Assembly (NCBI GenBank): GCA_002423185.1
Contig: DIUX01000006.1
Span: forward strand, 235-64,234
Source of the DNA: Micavibrio sp. UBA6147
GTDB lineage: Bacteria; Pseudomonadota; Alphaproteobacteria; Micavibrionales; UBA1664
Direction: 5' to 3'
Length of the DNA stretch: 64,000 nucleotides
The notes beneath the pieces are model-generated. The model worked only from the letters and a program-made list of their open reading frames with translations. It was not told the DNA's origin and ran no database searches. Below are positions 54,113 to 62,012 of this stretch, piece after piece. Every line of letters starts with the position of its first letter. Positions within the stretch are counted from its first letter, which is position 1. The position numbers and the translations under genes are program-made.

Positions 54113-54858
54113 CCCAGCAACTGGCGCTATCCCTCAGCTTTCGTCCGGCGCTGGAGCGCGAGGATTTCCTTGTGTCCGAGTGTAACGAACAGGCGGTCGC
54201 CTTGATCGACCAATGGCCGCAATGGAGCAGCACCGCGATTGTCCTTCACGGCCCATCGGGGAGCGGCAAAACCCATTTGATGCATGTATGGGCGGCGCGT
54301 AGCGCGGCGCATATCTTGACGCCCGACACCCTCATCCATTTTGATATTGGCTTGCTTCAAGACGACACGATCAAGGCCATCGCGATTGAGGATATTGATA
54401 AAGCCCTCAGCGCCCGCCTTCCCGCCTCCAAGAGCGAGCCAGCAAACAATATAGAGGCCACGCAAGACGCGTTGTTCCACATTTATAACAGCATGAAAAA
54501 CAAGGGCGGGCACATCCTTATTCTGTCCGAGCAACCGATGAACCGGCTGGATATTGCCCTGCCTGACCTTCGGTCACGATTAATGGGGAGTCCGCATATC
54601 GGGATTCATGCGCCGGATGATGATTTGCTCGGCGGATTGTTGTTGAAGCTGTTCCGCGACCGTCAATTGATTGTCATGCCCGATGCGTTGCAGTATTGCC
54701 TGAGCCGTATGGAACGCAATTTTGACGATGCCCGCCTGTTGGTCGAACGCATTGACAGCCTCTCCCTCGCCGAAAAACGCCGCATCACCATCCCCCTTAT
54801 CCGCACCATTTTTGACGCGCAGGAAAAACAGCGTCAAGCCTCGCTCCCGATTGATTAA
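54109..54858 (+). CDS. hdaA: HdaA, regulator of DnaA activity
   Basis: A 249-aa DnaA-like ATPase without DNA-binding domain, which with the clamp stimulates ATP hydrolysis by DnaA to prevent re-initiation. Clamp-binding motif QLALSL near the N-terminus, Walker A HGPSGSGKTHLMHVW (47-61), a weak Walker B (IAIEDIDKA) and Sensor-type residues in LPDLRSRLMGSPHIGI. Its partner DnaN is not in the window. It overlaps the PerM gene by 4 bp, the typical arrangement in Alphaproteobacteria. Confidence 0.93.
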   Translation: MTQQLALSLSFRPALEREDFLVSECNEQAVALIDQWPQWSSTAIVLHGPSGSGKTHLMHVWAARSAAHILTPDTLIHFDIGLLQDDTIKAIAIEDIDKALSARLPASKSEPANNIEATQDALFHIYNSMKNKGGHILILSEQPMNRLDIALPDLRSRLMGSPHIGIHAPDDDLLGGLLLKLFRDRQLIVMPDALQYCLSRMERNFDDARLLVERIDSLSLAEKRRITIPLIRTIFDAQEKQRQASLPID

Positions 54859-54889
54859 ACCCTTTCCCGAAAAACAGCGAAGAGCGGGG

Positions 54890-55435
54890 CTACATCGCCT
54901 TGAAATCGGGCATCATGTCGGGCATGAAAAGGTCACTCATCGTGCCGCTATTGGGTGCAAGATTGTGCCAGTGGTCAAGCTCCATTTGAAGCACCGCACA
55001 GCTTGCGGGCGGATAGCCCATCATCAGGGCATCCGTGGCCGCCGTGGCCTTGCGGTTCCAGACAAATTGAACCGCGCCGAATATGCCCGGGTTATGCGCC
55101 ATGACGAACAGGCATTGCACATCGTCGTCCATTTTTTGGATCATGTGGATGATCTCGCCGCTTGAGGCGTTGTATAGGGATTGCGGGAACATTATGCGCT
55201 CTTGCGGGGTGTTGCCCATGCCGAGATAGTCCAGCGTTTCGCGCGTGCGCGCGGCGGGGGAACACAGCACCGCATCCATCATCAGCCCCGCATTAAAGAC
55301 CTGCGCCCCGATCAAAGCCGCTTGGTCGCGCCCGTTGGCCGACAAGACACGGTCAAAATCCGTGTCACCGGACATCGGCGATTCAGCGTGACGCATCAAG
55401 ATGAGTGTTCGAGTGATACCAGAGGAAGTGGGCAT
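54890..55435 (-). CDS. SixA-like histidine phosphatase
   Basis: A 181-aa member of the histidine phosphatase (phosphoglycerate mutase-like) superfamily. The phosphohistidine motif LILMRHAESPM (R15, H16), the ASNGRDQAALIG-type stretch (LSANGRDQAALIGAQVF), CSPAARTRETLDYLG and the second His in LFVMAHNPGIFG are in place. SixA enzymes dephosphorylate histidine phosphotransfer proteins; the family also includes small-molecule phosphatases, so the substrate is open. Convergent with hdaA. Confidence 0.88.
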   Translation of the reverse strand: MPTSSGITRTLILMRHAESPMSGDTDFDRVLSANGRDQAALIGAQVFNAGLMMDAVLCSPAARTRETLDYLGMGNTPQERIMFPQSLYNASSGEIIHMIQKMDDDVQCLFVMAHNPGIFGAVQFVWNRKATAATDALMMGYPPASCAVLQMELDHWHNLAPNSGTMSDLFMPDMMPDFKAM

Positions 55436-55551
55436 GATATATCCCCCTTTTGTCTGTTTTCAGAATACGAAAACACGCTACCTTCTTTATCCCCCCATAT
55501 CAACATGCGGCGCAGCATTTAAAGGCCATGGGTACACATGTATGCAAAAAC

Positions 55552-55580
55552 AAACCGGCGCAAGATTTTTGCGCCGGTTT
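55552..55580 (-). terminator. rho-independent terminator of HAD gene
   Basis: A 12-bp stem (55552-55563 with 55569-55580) with a 5-nt loop; on the minus strand it is followed by GTTTTTGC. It lies 52 bp past the stop at 55632. Confidence 0.9.
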
Positions 55581-55631
55581 TATGCCCCGTTTTATGACTG
55601 TTTTTGATGGCTTCACGCCTTTTGTTGCGGA

Positions 55632-56864
55632 CTAAAGCACACAGTAGAACGGTTTTACCGCGCGTTTTTTCTGTGCCGATTGGCCATGCTCGGCCAATGA
55701 TGTGAAGACGCCGCGTGCTTGCTGCACATTCGCCAAAATCGTTTGGCTTGGCTTTGGCGCTTTTGGCCCGACACCGATGGCATAGCCGCCATTGGCACGC
55801 GCAAATTCCATCGCGGTGAGGTCGCCGCCACTGTCGCCCAGCACGACCGGAACCTTGCCCGCAAAGACGTGCGGATAGGTTTTGTACAGCCATGCAAGGG
55901 TTTGACCTTTATCCGCCGTATCGGGGACAAGATCCATGACGCGGTTGCCCGGCACATTGCCGTCCACCAATTTCAATTGCATCGCGGAGCCGACATTTTC
56001 CGGTGAGGCAACGATGCGTGACAAGATATCCTTCACGACCTGAGCGGCATATTTCGGGTCTGAGGCCTCGGTAAATTGCGCCGTCAAGGAACCGGATTTA
56101 TAGTTCTCGACATAACATTCCGCGGGATTGAGGCCTTTTGCCGTCATTTCCTTTTGTACCGTTGCCGACAAGGACGCAATGTCGACATCGCCGGTGAAGG
56201 AACGCTGAATCGTGCCGCCGACACGGTCACGCACGATGACGCCGTGTTCGGTTGCGGTAAAGAACACGCCGCCGGGGAAGACTTGCTCGACAAAAATATC
56301 GGGACGCCCCGTCACCACCGCTACGGCGTTGCCGGATTGGGTGTTGAGGTGGTTCAAAACGCGTTGCAAGCGCGCATCAACGCCATATCCCGTATGCAAG
56401 CCCGGCTGGGCGTGAACGAGCGAGCCATCAAGGTCGAAAAAGAACGCACATTCGCCGCGGGCGTGACGTTCGAAAACCTCTTTCAAGATGGGGTCTTTGC
56501 CAATGCGCATCGCGGCATCGCGGCGACGGATGGTGGATTCTTCATAGCGCTCATAGCGCCCGTGTAATTCCGGCAAAATCTCGCATATTTTCGCAAGGCG
56601 CGAAAGGGCTTGATGGTATGATTGCGGGGTGTCGCCGAGATCGGCAATTTCCTTGAGCAATTTCGTGACCGGCTCGGCTTCCGCTTTTGGCAAATAGGAT
56701 TCAAACGCGACGGTATACAAACCGCGCAGATCCAGAATAGATTGTTTGAAAAACTCTTCATCGACTGTGCCGGGGCGATCGTAGAAATCCTCGCCCAGCG
56801 CGTCTGAGAATCGAACAATTTGTGTTGCCAGAACGTCCCAGTTTTCTTGGTTGATTGCCGTCAT
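55632..56864 (-). CDS. HAD-IIB hydrolase, trehalose-phosphatase-like
   Basis: A 410-aa phosphatase of the HAD superfamily. The nucleophile motif FFFDLDGSLVHAQP (D144, D146), motif II in VAVVTGRPD, and motif IV in VVLGDSGGDLTAMEFA support an OtsB-like IIB-cap enzyme, as do ATEHGVIVRDRVGG and IGVGPKAPKPSQTIL. About 130 helical residues precede the HAD core, which OtsB does not have. No trehalose-phosphate synthase is in the window, so trehalose-6-phosphate as substrate is inferred only. It has its own terminator and is monocistronic. Confidence 0.78.
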   Translation of the reverse strand: MTAINQENWDVLATQIVRFSDALGEDFYDRPGTVDEEFFKQSILDLRGLYTVAFESYLPKAEAEPVTKLLKEIADLGDTPQSYHQALSRLAKICEILPELHGRYERYEESTIRRRDAAMRIGKDPILKEVFERHARGECAFFFDLDGSLVHAQPGLHTGYGVDARLQRVLNHLNTQSGNAVAVVTGRPDIFVEQVFPGGVFFTATEHGVIVRDRVGGTIQRSFTGDVDIASLSATVQKEMTAKGLNPAECYVENYKSGSLTAQFTEASDPKYAAQVVKDILSRIVASPENVGSAMQLKLVDGNVPGNRVMDLVPDTADKGQTLAWLYKTYPHVFAGKVPVVLGDSGGDLTAMEFARANGGYAIGVGPKAPKPSQTILANVQQARGVFTSLAEHGQSAQKKRAVKPFYCVL

Positions 56865-57013
56865 GATAAAGTGGCCTCATCTTGTGATTACGGAGGCCAC
56901 CTTAGCGAGGCGTTCAGTTTTATGTCAAGTTTTTTGGGTTGTGCGGCGCGGCAAAGCTTTGCTGCAAGGCTGCATAGGGTTTTTGGCCTTCATGCATAGG
57001 CTTTACGCAGAGT

Positions 57014-58195
57014 TTACACAGGGTGGCGGACGATCTGGCCGTTTTTGAGGGACAAAGCCAAGCGCCCCGCCATTAAATCCAGCGCCTCTTTGCCGAAAAC
57101 CTCGTGACGCCAGCCCGTCAACGCCAGAATATCGGCTTTGTCACCTTGCTTGACGAGGGTTTCGAGGTCGTCTGTGCCGGCGATCATGCGGGCGCTGACG
57201 TAATTTTCGGAGGATGCGATGCGCAGGAGCATCTTGAGCATCTCAATCGCCGCCGATTCTTCGGAGGAGAGCGGCACGCGGGCGGCTTTTTCCGGCCATG
57301 TTTCGCGCGGGCTTTGTTCGGCTTCGCGCATCAGGGCGAGAATCTCGCGCCCTTCCTCCGAAAACGCGCGTTTTTCGGAGAAAAAGCGAATATCGCCCAA
57401 GGCTTTTTGATCCTTTGGGTGGGTCATCGCGATTTCGACCATGGCTTCGTCCTTCAACACCCGTCCACGCGGGACGTTTTGTTGCTTGGCGCGGTCTTCG
57501 CGCCATGCCGCAAGGGCGCGCAGCACCACAAGGTCGCGGCCTTTATGCGAGCGCATTTTCACCCGCTCCCACGCCGATTGCGGGTTAATGTCGTATTGCG
57601 CGGGGTTGAGGAGGTTCGCCATTTCATCGTCGATCCAACGCGTGCGACCTTTTTTGTCCAATTCCTTGACAAGGGCGCGGTAAATATCGACCAGATAGGT
57701 CACGTCACTGATGGCGTAGGCGAGCTGGGAATTATTCAGCGGGCGGCGTGACCAATCGGTGAATTGGTGGGCTTTATCAACCTCGACATGGCAATATTTC
57801 ATCACCAGCGTTTTATAGGCCACGGATTCACCCATACCCACGACGGTTGCCGCGATTTGCGTATCAAAAACGGGGTGCAGGACTTTGCCGGTCAATTCAT
57901 AGAAAATCTCAAGGTCTTGGCGGCCTGAATGAAGGACTTTCAATTGGTTCGGGTTGTTCAAAAACGTCACCAGCCCGTCAAGGGATATGCCCTTCGCCAA
58001 CGGGTCAATCGCGGCGCATTGTTCCTTATCATCACAAATTTGAACGAGGCACAGCTCAGGATAATAGGTGCGGTCGCGCAAAAATTCCGTATCCACCGCG
58101 ATGAACGGGGCATCCTTGATTGAGTCCAGATAGACGTCGAGATCCGTTTGATTTTGAATGAGGTTTATAGCGGGGCTTTTGATATTTTTCGTCAT
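57014..58195 (-). CDS. rnd: ribonuclease D
   Basis: A 393-aa 3'-to-5' exoribonuclease of the DEDD family that trims tRNA and other small RNAs. The first acidic pair is in FIAVDTEFLRDRTYYPELCL; the second Asp is in VLHSGRQDLEIFYELTG; the third motif in LAYAISDVTYLVDIY includes the Tyr. Two HRDC-like helical domains fill the C-terminal half. I take ATG 58195 (MTKNIKSPAINLI); the frame is open for 81 more nt but that stretch (RFLKSMVCETKR) has no family match and no ribosome site. Divergent from aspS. Confidence 0.93.
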   Translation of the reverse strand: MTKNIKSPAINLIQNQTDLDVYLDSIKDAPFIAVDTEFLRDRTYYPELCLVQICDDKEQCAAIDPLAKGISLDGLVTFLNNPNQLKVLHSGRQDLEIFYELTGKVLHPVFDTQIAATVVGMGESVAYKTLVMKYCHVEVDKAHQFTDWSRRPLNNSQLAYAISDVTYLVDIYRALVKELDKKGRTRWIDDEMANLLNPAQYDINPQSAWERVKMRSHKGRDLVVLRALAAWREDRAKQQNVPRGRVLKDEAMVEIAMTHPKDQKALGDIRFFSEKRAFSEEGREILALMREAEQSPRETWPEKAARVPLSSEESAAIEMLKMLLRIASSENYVSARMIAGTDDLETLVKQGDKADILALTGWRHEVFGKEALDLMAGRLALSLKNGQIVRHPV

Positions 58196-58409
58196 TGAAT
58201 TACGGTCTGTCCCAGTATGCATTATAAGTATGCGTTTTGTTTCGCACACCATAGATTTTAAAAACCGAAGTTTCAATATCCACCGCGCTTAATTTTGCGG
58301 AAAATGGCAAGAAAGAGCAATTTAAGTGCTGGATTTTCTTGGTTTGCGGCGGTATAACAACTTGGATTCCAGCATTTTATAACGATTGATAACTCAAAAA
58401 GATACGGAC

Positions 58410-60251
58410 ATGACACAGATGCATACATATCGCACCCATACTTGCGGCGAACTCAGAGATTCCCATGTCGGTGAAACCGTCCGTTTGTCGGGCTGGGTTC
58501 ACCGGATGCGCGACCATGGCGGGCTGCTATTCGTTGATCTGCGCGACCGTTTCGGGATTACGCAATGCGTTATCAATACCGACCACGCGGAATTTGCGCA
58601 GGTTGAAAAATGGCGTGTTGAATCCGTTGTCACCATCACAGGCCGCGTTGTTGCCCGTGTCGCCGAAACGATCAATGACCGCTTGCCGACCGGAAAAATC
58701 GAAGTGCGGATTGACGAAACGGTGTTGCAATCCTCCGCCAAAGTCTTGCCGTTCCAAGTCGCCGTTGACGACGATGCCGGCGAAGAAGTGCGCCTTCGCC
58801 ATCGTTTCCTTGATTTGCGCCGCGAGAAAATGCAGCGTAATATCTTGCTCCGTAACAACGTTATTGCCTCGATCCGCCGCCGCATGCATGCGCAAGGCTT
58901 TTCCGAGTTTCAAACTCCGATTTTGACCGCTAGTTCGCCTGAGGGCGCGCGCGACTTCCTCGTGCCGTCACGCCTGCACCCCGGCCATTTTTACGCCTTG
59001 CCGCAAGCGCCGCAACAATTCAAGCAATTGTTGATGATGTCCGGCTTTGACCGCTATTTCCAGATCGCGCCATGTTTCCGCGATGAAGACAGCCGCGCCG
59101 ACCGCAGCCCCGGCGAGTTTTACCAGCTCGACCTTGAAATGTCGTTCGTGACGCAAGAAGACGTGTTCGCCACGATTGAGCCTGTGCTTCACGGTTTGTT
59201 TGAGGAATTTTCCGATGCATCCGGCACCAAACATGCCGTCACGCAATACCCCTTCCCACGGATTCCGTATCGCGAAGCGATGTTGACCTATGGGTCGGAC
59301 AAGCCTGACCTTCGTAACCCGCTCAAGATCTGTGACGTGACCGCCGTATTCTCACGCGATGATGTGACGTTTAACGCGTTTAAGAACGTCATTAATGACG
59401 GCGGCGTTGTCCGCGCCATTCGTGCGCCCAAAGTATCCGACAAGCCGCGCAGTTTCTTTGACAAGCTCAATGACTGGGCGCGCGGTGAAGGCGCACCGGG
59501 GCTTGGCTATGTTTTATACGCTGACGGCGAAGGCAAAGGCCCGATTGCGAAATTCTTGCCTGAGGCGGCTCAAAAAGAGCTTCGCACAATTGCCGGACTC
59601 GAAGACGGCGACGCGATTTTCTTTGTCTGTGACAAACCGCTTAAAGCCGCGAAATTCGCAGGTTTGGCGCGTGACCGTATTTGTGACGAGATGGGCATCC
59701 GCGAAAGCGGCGTGTTCAAATTCTGTTGGATTGTTGATTTCGAGATGTATGAACTCAACGAAGATACCGGCAAAATCGACTTCTCCCACAACCCGTTCTC
59801 CATGCCGCAGGGCGAGATGGATGCGCTGGAAAACAAAGACCCGCTCGATATTTTGGCCTATCAATATGACATCGTGTGTAACGGTGTGGAATTGTCGTCC
59901 GGTGCTATTCGGAATCACAAGCCCGAGATCATGGAAAAAGCCTTCGCGATTGCCGGATATGACCGCAGTGTTCTGGAGGAAAAATTCTCCGGTATGCTCT
60001 CGGCCATGGAATACGGCGCACCGCCGCATGGTGGACTTGCCCCCGGGGTTGACCGCATGGTGATGTTGATGGCGGGTGAGCCTAATATCCGCGAGATCAT
60101 TGCCTTCCCGATGAACGGTCAGGCCGAAGATTTATTGATGCAAGCCCCGAATACCGTGACGGAGGAGCAGCTCAAGGAACTCCATATCAAGCTCGACCTT
60201 CCCAAGCCCAAAGTCAAGGTTGCGGACGAAGCCGAAAAGAAAACGGCTTAA
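58410..60251 (+). CDS. aspS: aspartyl-tRNA synthetase
   Basis: A 613-aa bacterial-type class II synthetase. The N-terminal OB fold starts at HTYRTHTCGELRDSHVGETV, class II motif 2 lies in FQIAPCFRDEDSRADR, the bacterial GAD insertion is in the middle (KICDVTAVFSRDDVTFNAFK), and motif 3 is in GGLAPGVDRMVMLMAGEPNI. ATG 58410 is chosen over a TTG at 58386; a second Met (58419) is an alternative. Some Alphaproteobacteria use a non-discriminating AspRS with GatCAB; that cannot be decided here. A terminator follows 68 bp past the stop. Confidence 0.97.
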   Translation: MTQMHTYRTHTCGELRDSHVGETVRLSGWVHRMRDHGGLLFVDLRDRFGITQCVINTDHAEFAQVEKWRVESVVTITGRVVARVAETINDRLPTGKIEVRIDETVLQSSAKVLPFQVAVDDDAGEEVRLRHRFLDLRREKMQRNILLRNNVIASIRRRMHAQGFSEFQTPILTASSPEGARDFLVPSRLHPGHFYALPQAPQQFKQLLMMSGFDRYFQIAPCFRDEDSRADRSPGEFYQLDLEMSFVTQEDVFATIEPVLHGLFEEFSDASGTKHAVTQYPFPRIPYREAMLTYGSDKPDLRNPLKICDVTAVFSRDDVTFNAFKNVINDGGVVRAIRAPKVSDKPRSFFDKLNDWARGEGAPGLGYVLYADGEGKGPIAKFLPEAAQKELRTIAGLEDGDAIFFVCDKPLKAAKFAGLARDRICDEMGIRESGVFKFCWIVDFEMYELNEDTGKIDFSHNPFSMPQGEMDALENKDPLDILAYQYDIVCNGVELSSGAIRNHKPEIMEKAFAIAGYDRSVLEEKFSGMLSAMEYGAPPHGGLAPGVDRMVMLMAGEPNIREIIAFPMNGQAEDLLMQAPNTVTEEQLKELHIKLDLPKPKVKVADEAEKKTA

Positions 60252-60318
60252 GGCTTGAAAGGCTCATAGCACACTGGCATCAAACATCAGTGGCATATCG
60301 GGACATCCCCGCAAAAAG

Positions 60319-60340
60319 AAAAGGCCCGAAAGGGCCTTTT
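60319..60340 (+). terminator. rho-independent terminator of aspS
   Basis: AAAAGGCCC, 4-nt loop, GGGCCTTTT. It lies on the plus strand 68 bp past the aspS stop; the AT-rich arms also suit the minus strand (small gene at 60453-60629). Confidence 0.85.
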
Positions 60341-60452
60341 AAGGTACACCACAAGAACAGATCATTAAGAACAGATTATTCATCAAAAAATATGTTGGCG
60401 GTTTAGAGTTGCGCCCCTGCCCTAGGTTGTGCCGCCCAGCCAAGGGCAATCT

Positions 60453-60629
60453 TTATGCCTGCGTGTCCGCCGGTTGCGCCGCGCTCATGTCGCCGTCTTG
60501 GTGAATATGCATGGAATGGCAACGGACGCAGCCCTTGCATGACGGGCGCGTGCCACCACAGCATTTTTTATGTGTGTCGGATGCCGATGCGGATATAGAT
60601 GCGGCCTCGCCGCCATGATGTGTATGCAT
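60453..60629 (-). CDS. Cys/His-rich small protein, 58 aa
   Basis: A 58-codon gene with a strong AGGGGAGAG ribosome site 6 nt before ATG. The product begins MHTHHGGEAASIS, has THKKCCGGTRPSCKGCVRCH (19-38) and ends with MHIHQDGDMSAAQPADTQA. It contains five Cys (two in CC, then C31, C34, C37) and seven or eight His, so it could bind Fe, Zn or Cu. There is no membrane helix or signal peptide. About 60 bp upstream is a Fur-box-like site (60689-60707), so iron limitation may induce it. No family recognised. Too small for most gene callers. Confidence 0.68.
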   Translation of the reverse strand: MHTHHGGEAASISASASDTHKKCCGGTRPSCKGCVRCHSMHIHQDGDMSAAQPADTQA

Positions 60630-61011
60630 TGCGTTACTCTCCCCTTTTGAAGCGATTTTTTGCGGTGGACACCGCGACTATGAAAATTGAGATTGAAAAT
60701 CATTCTCAACTAAGAATCAAGATACTGCGATTCTCGCACGCCGTCAACACAACATATTGATTTTTTGCAGCGCCATTGCCGAAAACTCCTCGCGGACGGC
60801 GCTTGTCCTTGCCTTGCCTCGTCTTCCCTAAAACCAGACAGAGTGTCGCACCCCACCTTACACAAAGTTAACGGGTAACGCGCCGTGTTTTGTGGCATTG
60901 TCAGCAGGCTCGGAATCGGGCAAAGGTTAACAAAATCACGTGTTGTACGTTAACAATATCGGGTCATTGAGGCTCAGGTTTTTCAGATTATTTTATGAAA
61001 GGACATCATCG
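60630..61011. other. 382-bp divergent intergenic region with Fur box
   Basis: The region separates the Cys/His-rich gene from the redoxin gene. It holds the Fur-box-like site (60689-60707), three GTTAAC words near 60867, 60926 and 60949, and the two promoters. A short minus-strand open frame around 60710-60898 looks like noise. Confidence 0.6.
60689..60707 (-). promoter_or_regulatory. Fur-box-like site
   Basis: The 19 bp match the classical Fur consensus at 15 of 19 positions, and the right half AATCATTCTC matches nine of ten. The site lies 60 bp before the Cys/His-rich gene start, where a promoter would be. Alphaproteobacteria may use Irr or Mur at similar sites, so the regulator is not certain. 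Confidence 0.62.
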
Positions 61012-61659
61012 ATGTTTATACGCGCTTTATCCAAAATCAGATTATTTGCCGTGGTCGGCGTTCTCGCCCTGACCACGTTCGGCTTTGCCGCCAACGCCCA
61101 TGAAGACCATGGCGATGCCGCCGACGGCACACACGCCCCCGCCTTTACCGCGACCACAGCCACCGGTGAAACCGTTAATCTTTCCGACTTTGCCGGTAAA
61201 ACTGTTGTACTCGAATGGATCAATTACGGTTGCCCCTATGTTCAAAAACATTATGGCAGCGGCAATATGCAAGCCCTTCAGGAAAAATACACGGCGCAAG
61301 GCGTTGTCTGGCTCTCCGTCAACTCATCCGCTGAAGGCAAGCAAGGCTATTTCACCGGTGAAGACCTCGCCAAACAAAATGCCGACCACAACAACAAAGC
61401 CACGCATTACTTGCTCGACACCGACGGCACAATCGGCAAGGCCTATGGCGCAACCGCCACACCGCACATGTTCGTGATTGATGGCGAGGGTCATATTGTC
61501 TATCAAGGCGCGATTGACAGCCTCCCAACCGCCGACAAAGCGGATATTGAAAAGGCCGAAAACTATGTCGCCGCTGCGCTTGACGCCGTTGCCGCCGATA
61601 TGGAGATCGCAACACCATCCACACAAGCCTATGGTTGCGGCATTAAATACGCCGATTAA
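61012..61659 (+). CDS. periplasmic redoxin (AhpC/TSA-thioredoxin fold)
   Basis: A 215-aa exported thioredoxin-fold protein. A Sec signal peptide (RLFAVVGVLALTTFGFAANA) ends near residue 29, followed by a His-rich mature start HEDHGDAADGTHAPAF. The redoxin core has FAGKTVVLEWINYGCPYVQK (single Cys, C74, one-Cys peroxiredoxin-like), then LLDTDGTIGKAYGATATPHM with the cis-proline. The C-terminal YGCGIKYAD adds a second Cys. AAAGGAC lies 7 nt before ATG. It is likely a peroxide- or thiol-handling protein; the exact substrate is unknown. A terminator follows. Confidence 0.88.
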   Translation: MFIRALSKIRLFAVVGVLALTTFGFAANAHEDHGDAADGTHAPAFTATTATGETVNLSDFAGKTVVLEWINYGCPYVQKHYGSGNMQALQEKYTAQGVVWLSVNSSAEGKQGYFTGEDLAKQNADHNNKATHYLLDTDGTIGKAYGATATPHMFVIDGEGHIVYQGAIDSLPTADKADIEKAENYVAAALDAVAADMEIATPSTQAYGCGIKYAD

Positions 61660-61745
61660 GAGATTTTAAATTATGGTGCGGATGGGGTTTGCGTGTTGTC
61701 CTCCTGTTTGCCTCATCCGCCCATAAACCCCTGCCTATAAGCAAG

Positions 61746-61779
61746 AAAAGCCCGCTATTTGAATAGCGGGCTTTTTGTT
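61746..61779 (+). terminator. rho-independent terminator of redoxin gene
   Basis: AAAAGCCCGCTAT, 4-nt loop, ATAGCGGGCTTTT, then TGTTT. Plus strand, 86 bp past the stop. Confidence 0.92.
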
Positions 61780-61793
61780 TGTCTGAACAAAAT

Positions 61794-61900
61794 AAAAAAA
61801 ATAGCCGCCCGGATCGTGATTTGGACTCACAACCCGGGCGCCTGGGGAAGCGGCCTGCCGGGGGGTTGAGGCTTGGGGTTGGGAGGGTATGGCAAACCGC
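61794..61900 (-). ncRNA. candidate small regulatory RNA with C-rich loop and intrinsic terminator
   Basis: On the minus strand a transcript of about 105 nt would start near 61900. Its first hairpin pairs AGCGGTTTGCC (61891-61901) with GGCAGGCCGCT (61849-61859), 11 bp including two G-U pairs, and exposes a 31-nt loop of almost only C and A (ATACCCTCCCAACCCC, then AGCCTCAACCCCCC). A second hairpin (GCCCGG at 61834-61839 pairing with 61807-61812, inner 4-bp stem) is followed by eight U (61794-61801). A promoter sits just upstream (61906-61934). C-rich CCUCC loops that bind Shine-Dalgarno sequences are known from alphaproteobacterial sRNAs of the Cuckoo/CcsR type. No open frame of merit overlaps it. 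Confidence 0.6.
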
Positions 61901-61905
61901 TAAAC

Positions 61906-61934
61906 TGTATAATTCTGGTTATCGCCCATTCCAA
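61906..61934 (-). promoter_or_regulatory. promoter of the candidate small RNA
   Basis: On the minus strand TTGGAA (61929-61934) and TATACA (61906-61911) are separated by 17 bp. The predicted start falls at about 61899, exactly at the base of the first hairpin. Confidence 0.5.
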
Positions 61935-62012
61935 CACCGTTGGTCGTTAAGCCTCTTTGAAAAATCTTTGTTTATACGCTCCTATGCGTTCGCGTTGATC
62001 GCTTGTTTTTAA

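Noticed and set aside
60485..60709. 74-codon minus-strand frame in the Fur-box region
   Set aside because: It is out of frame with the better-supported 58-codon Cys/His-rich gene, lacks a ribosome site and begins inside the Fur box.
61802..61900. 6S RNA, SRP RNA, RNase P RNA or tmRNA at this site
   Set aside because: None of their conserved cores (for example GGAAGCAGCC of SRP RNA) is present and the fold is only two hairpins.
61779..62012. 77-codon plus-strand open frame opposite the candidate sRNA
   Set aside because: It starts inside the redoxin terminator and has unusual composition; the minus-strand RNA explains the structure better.
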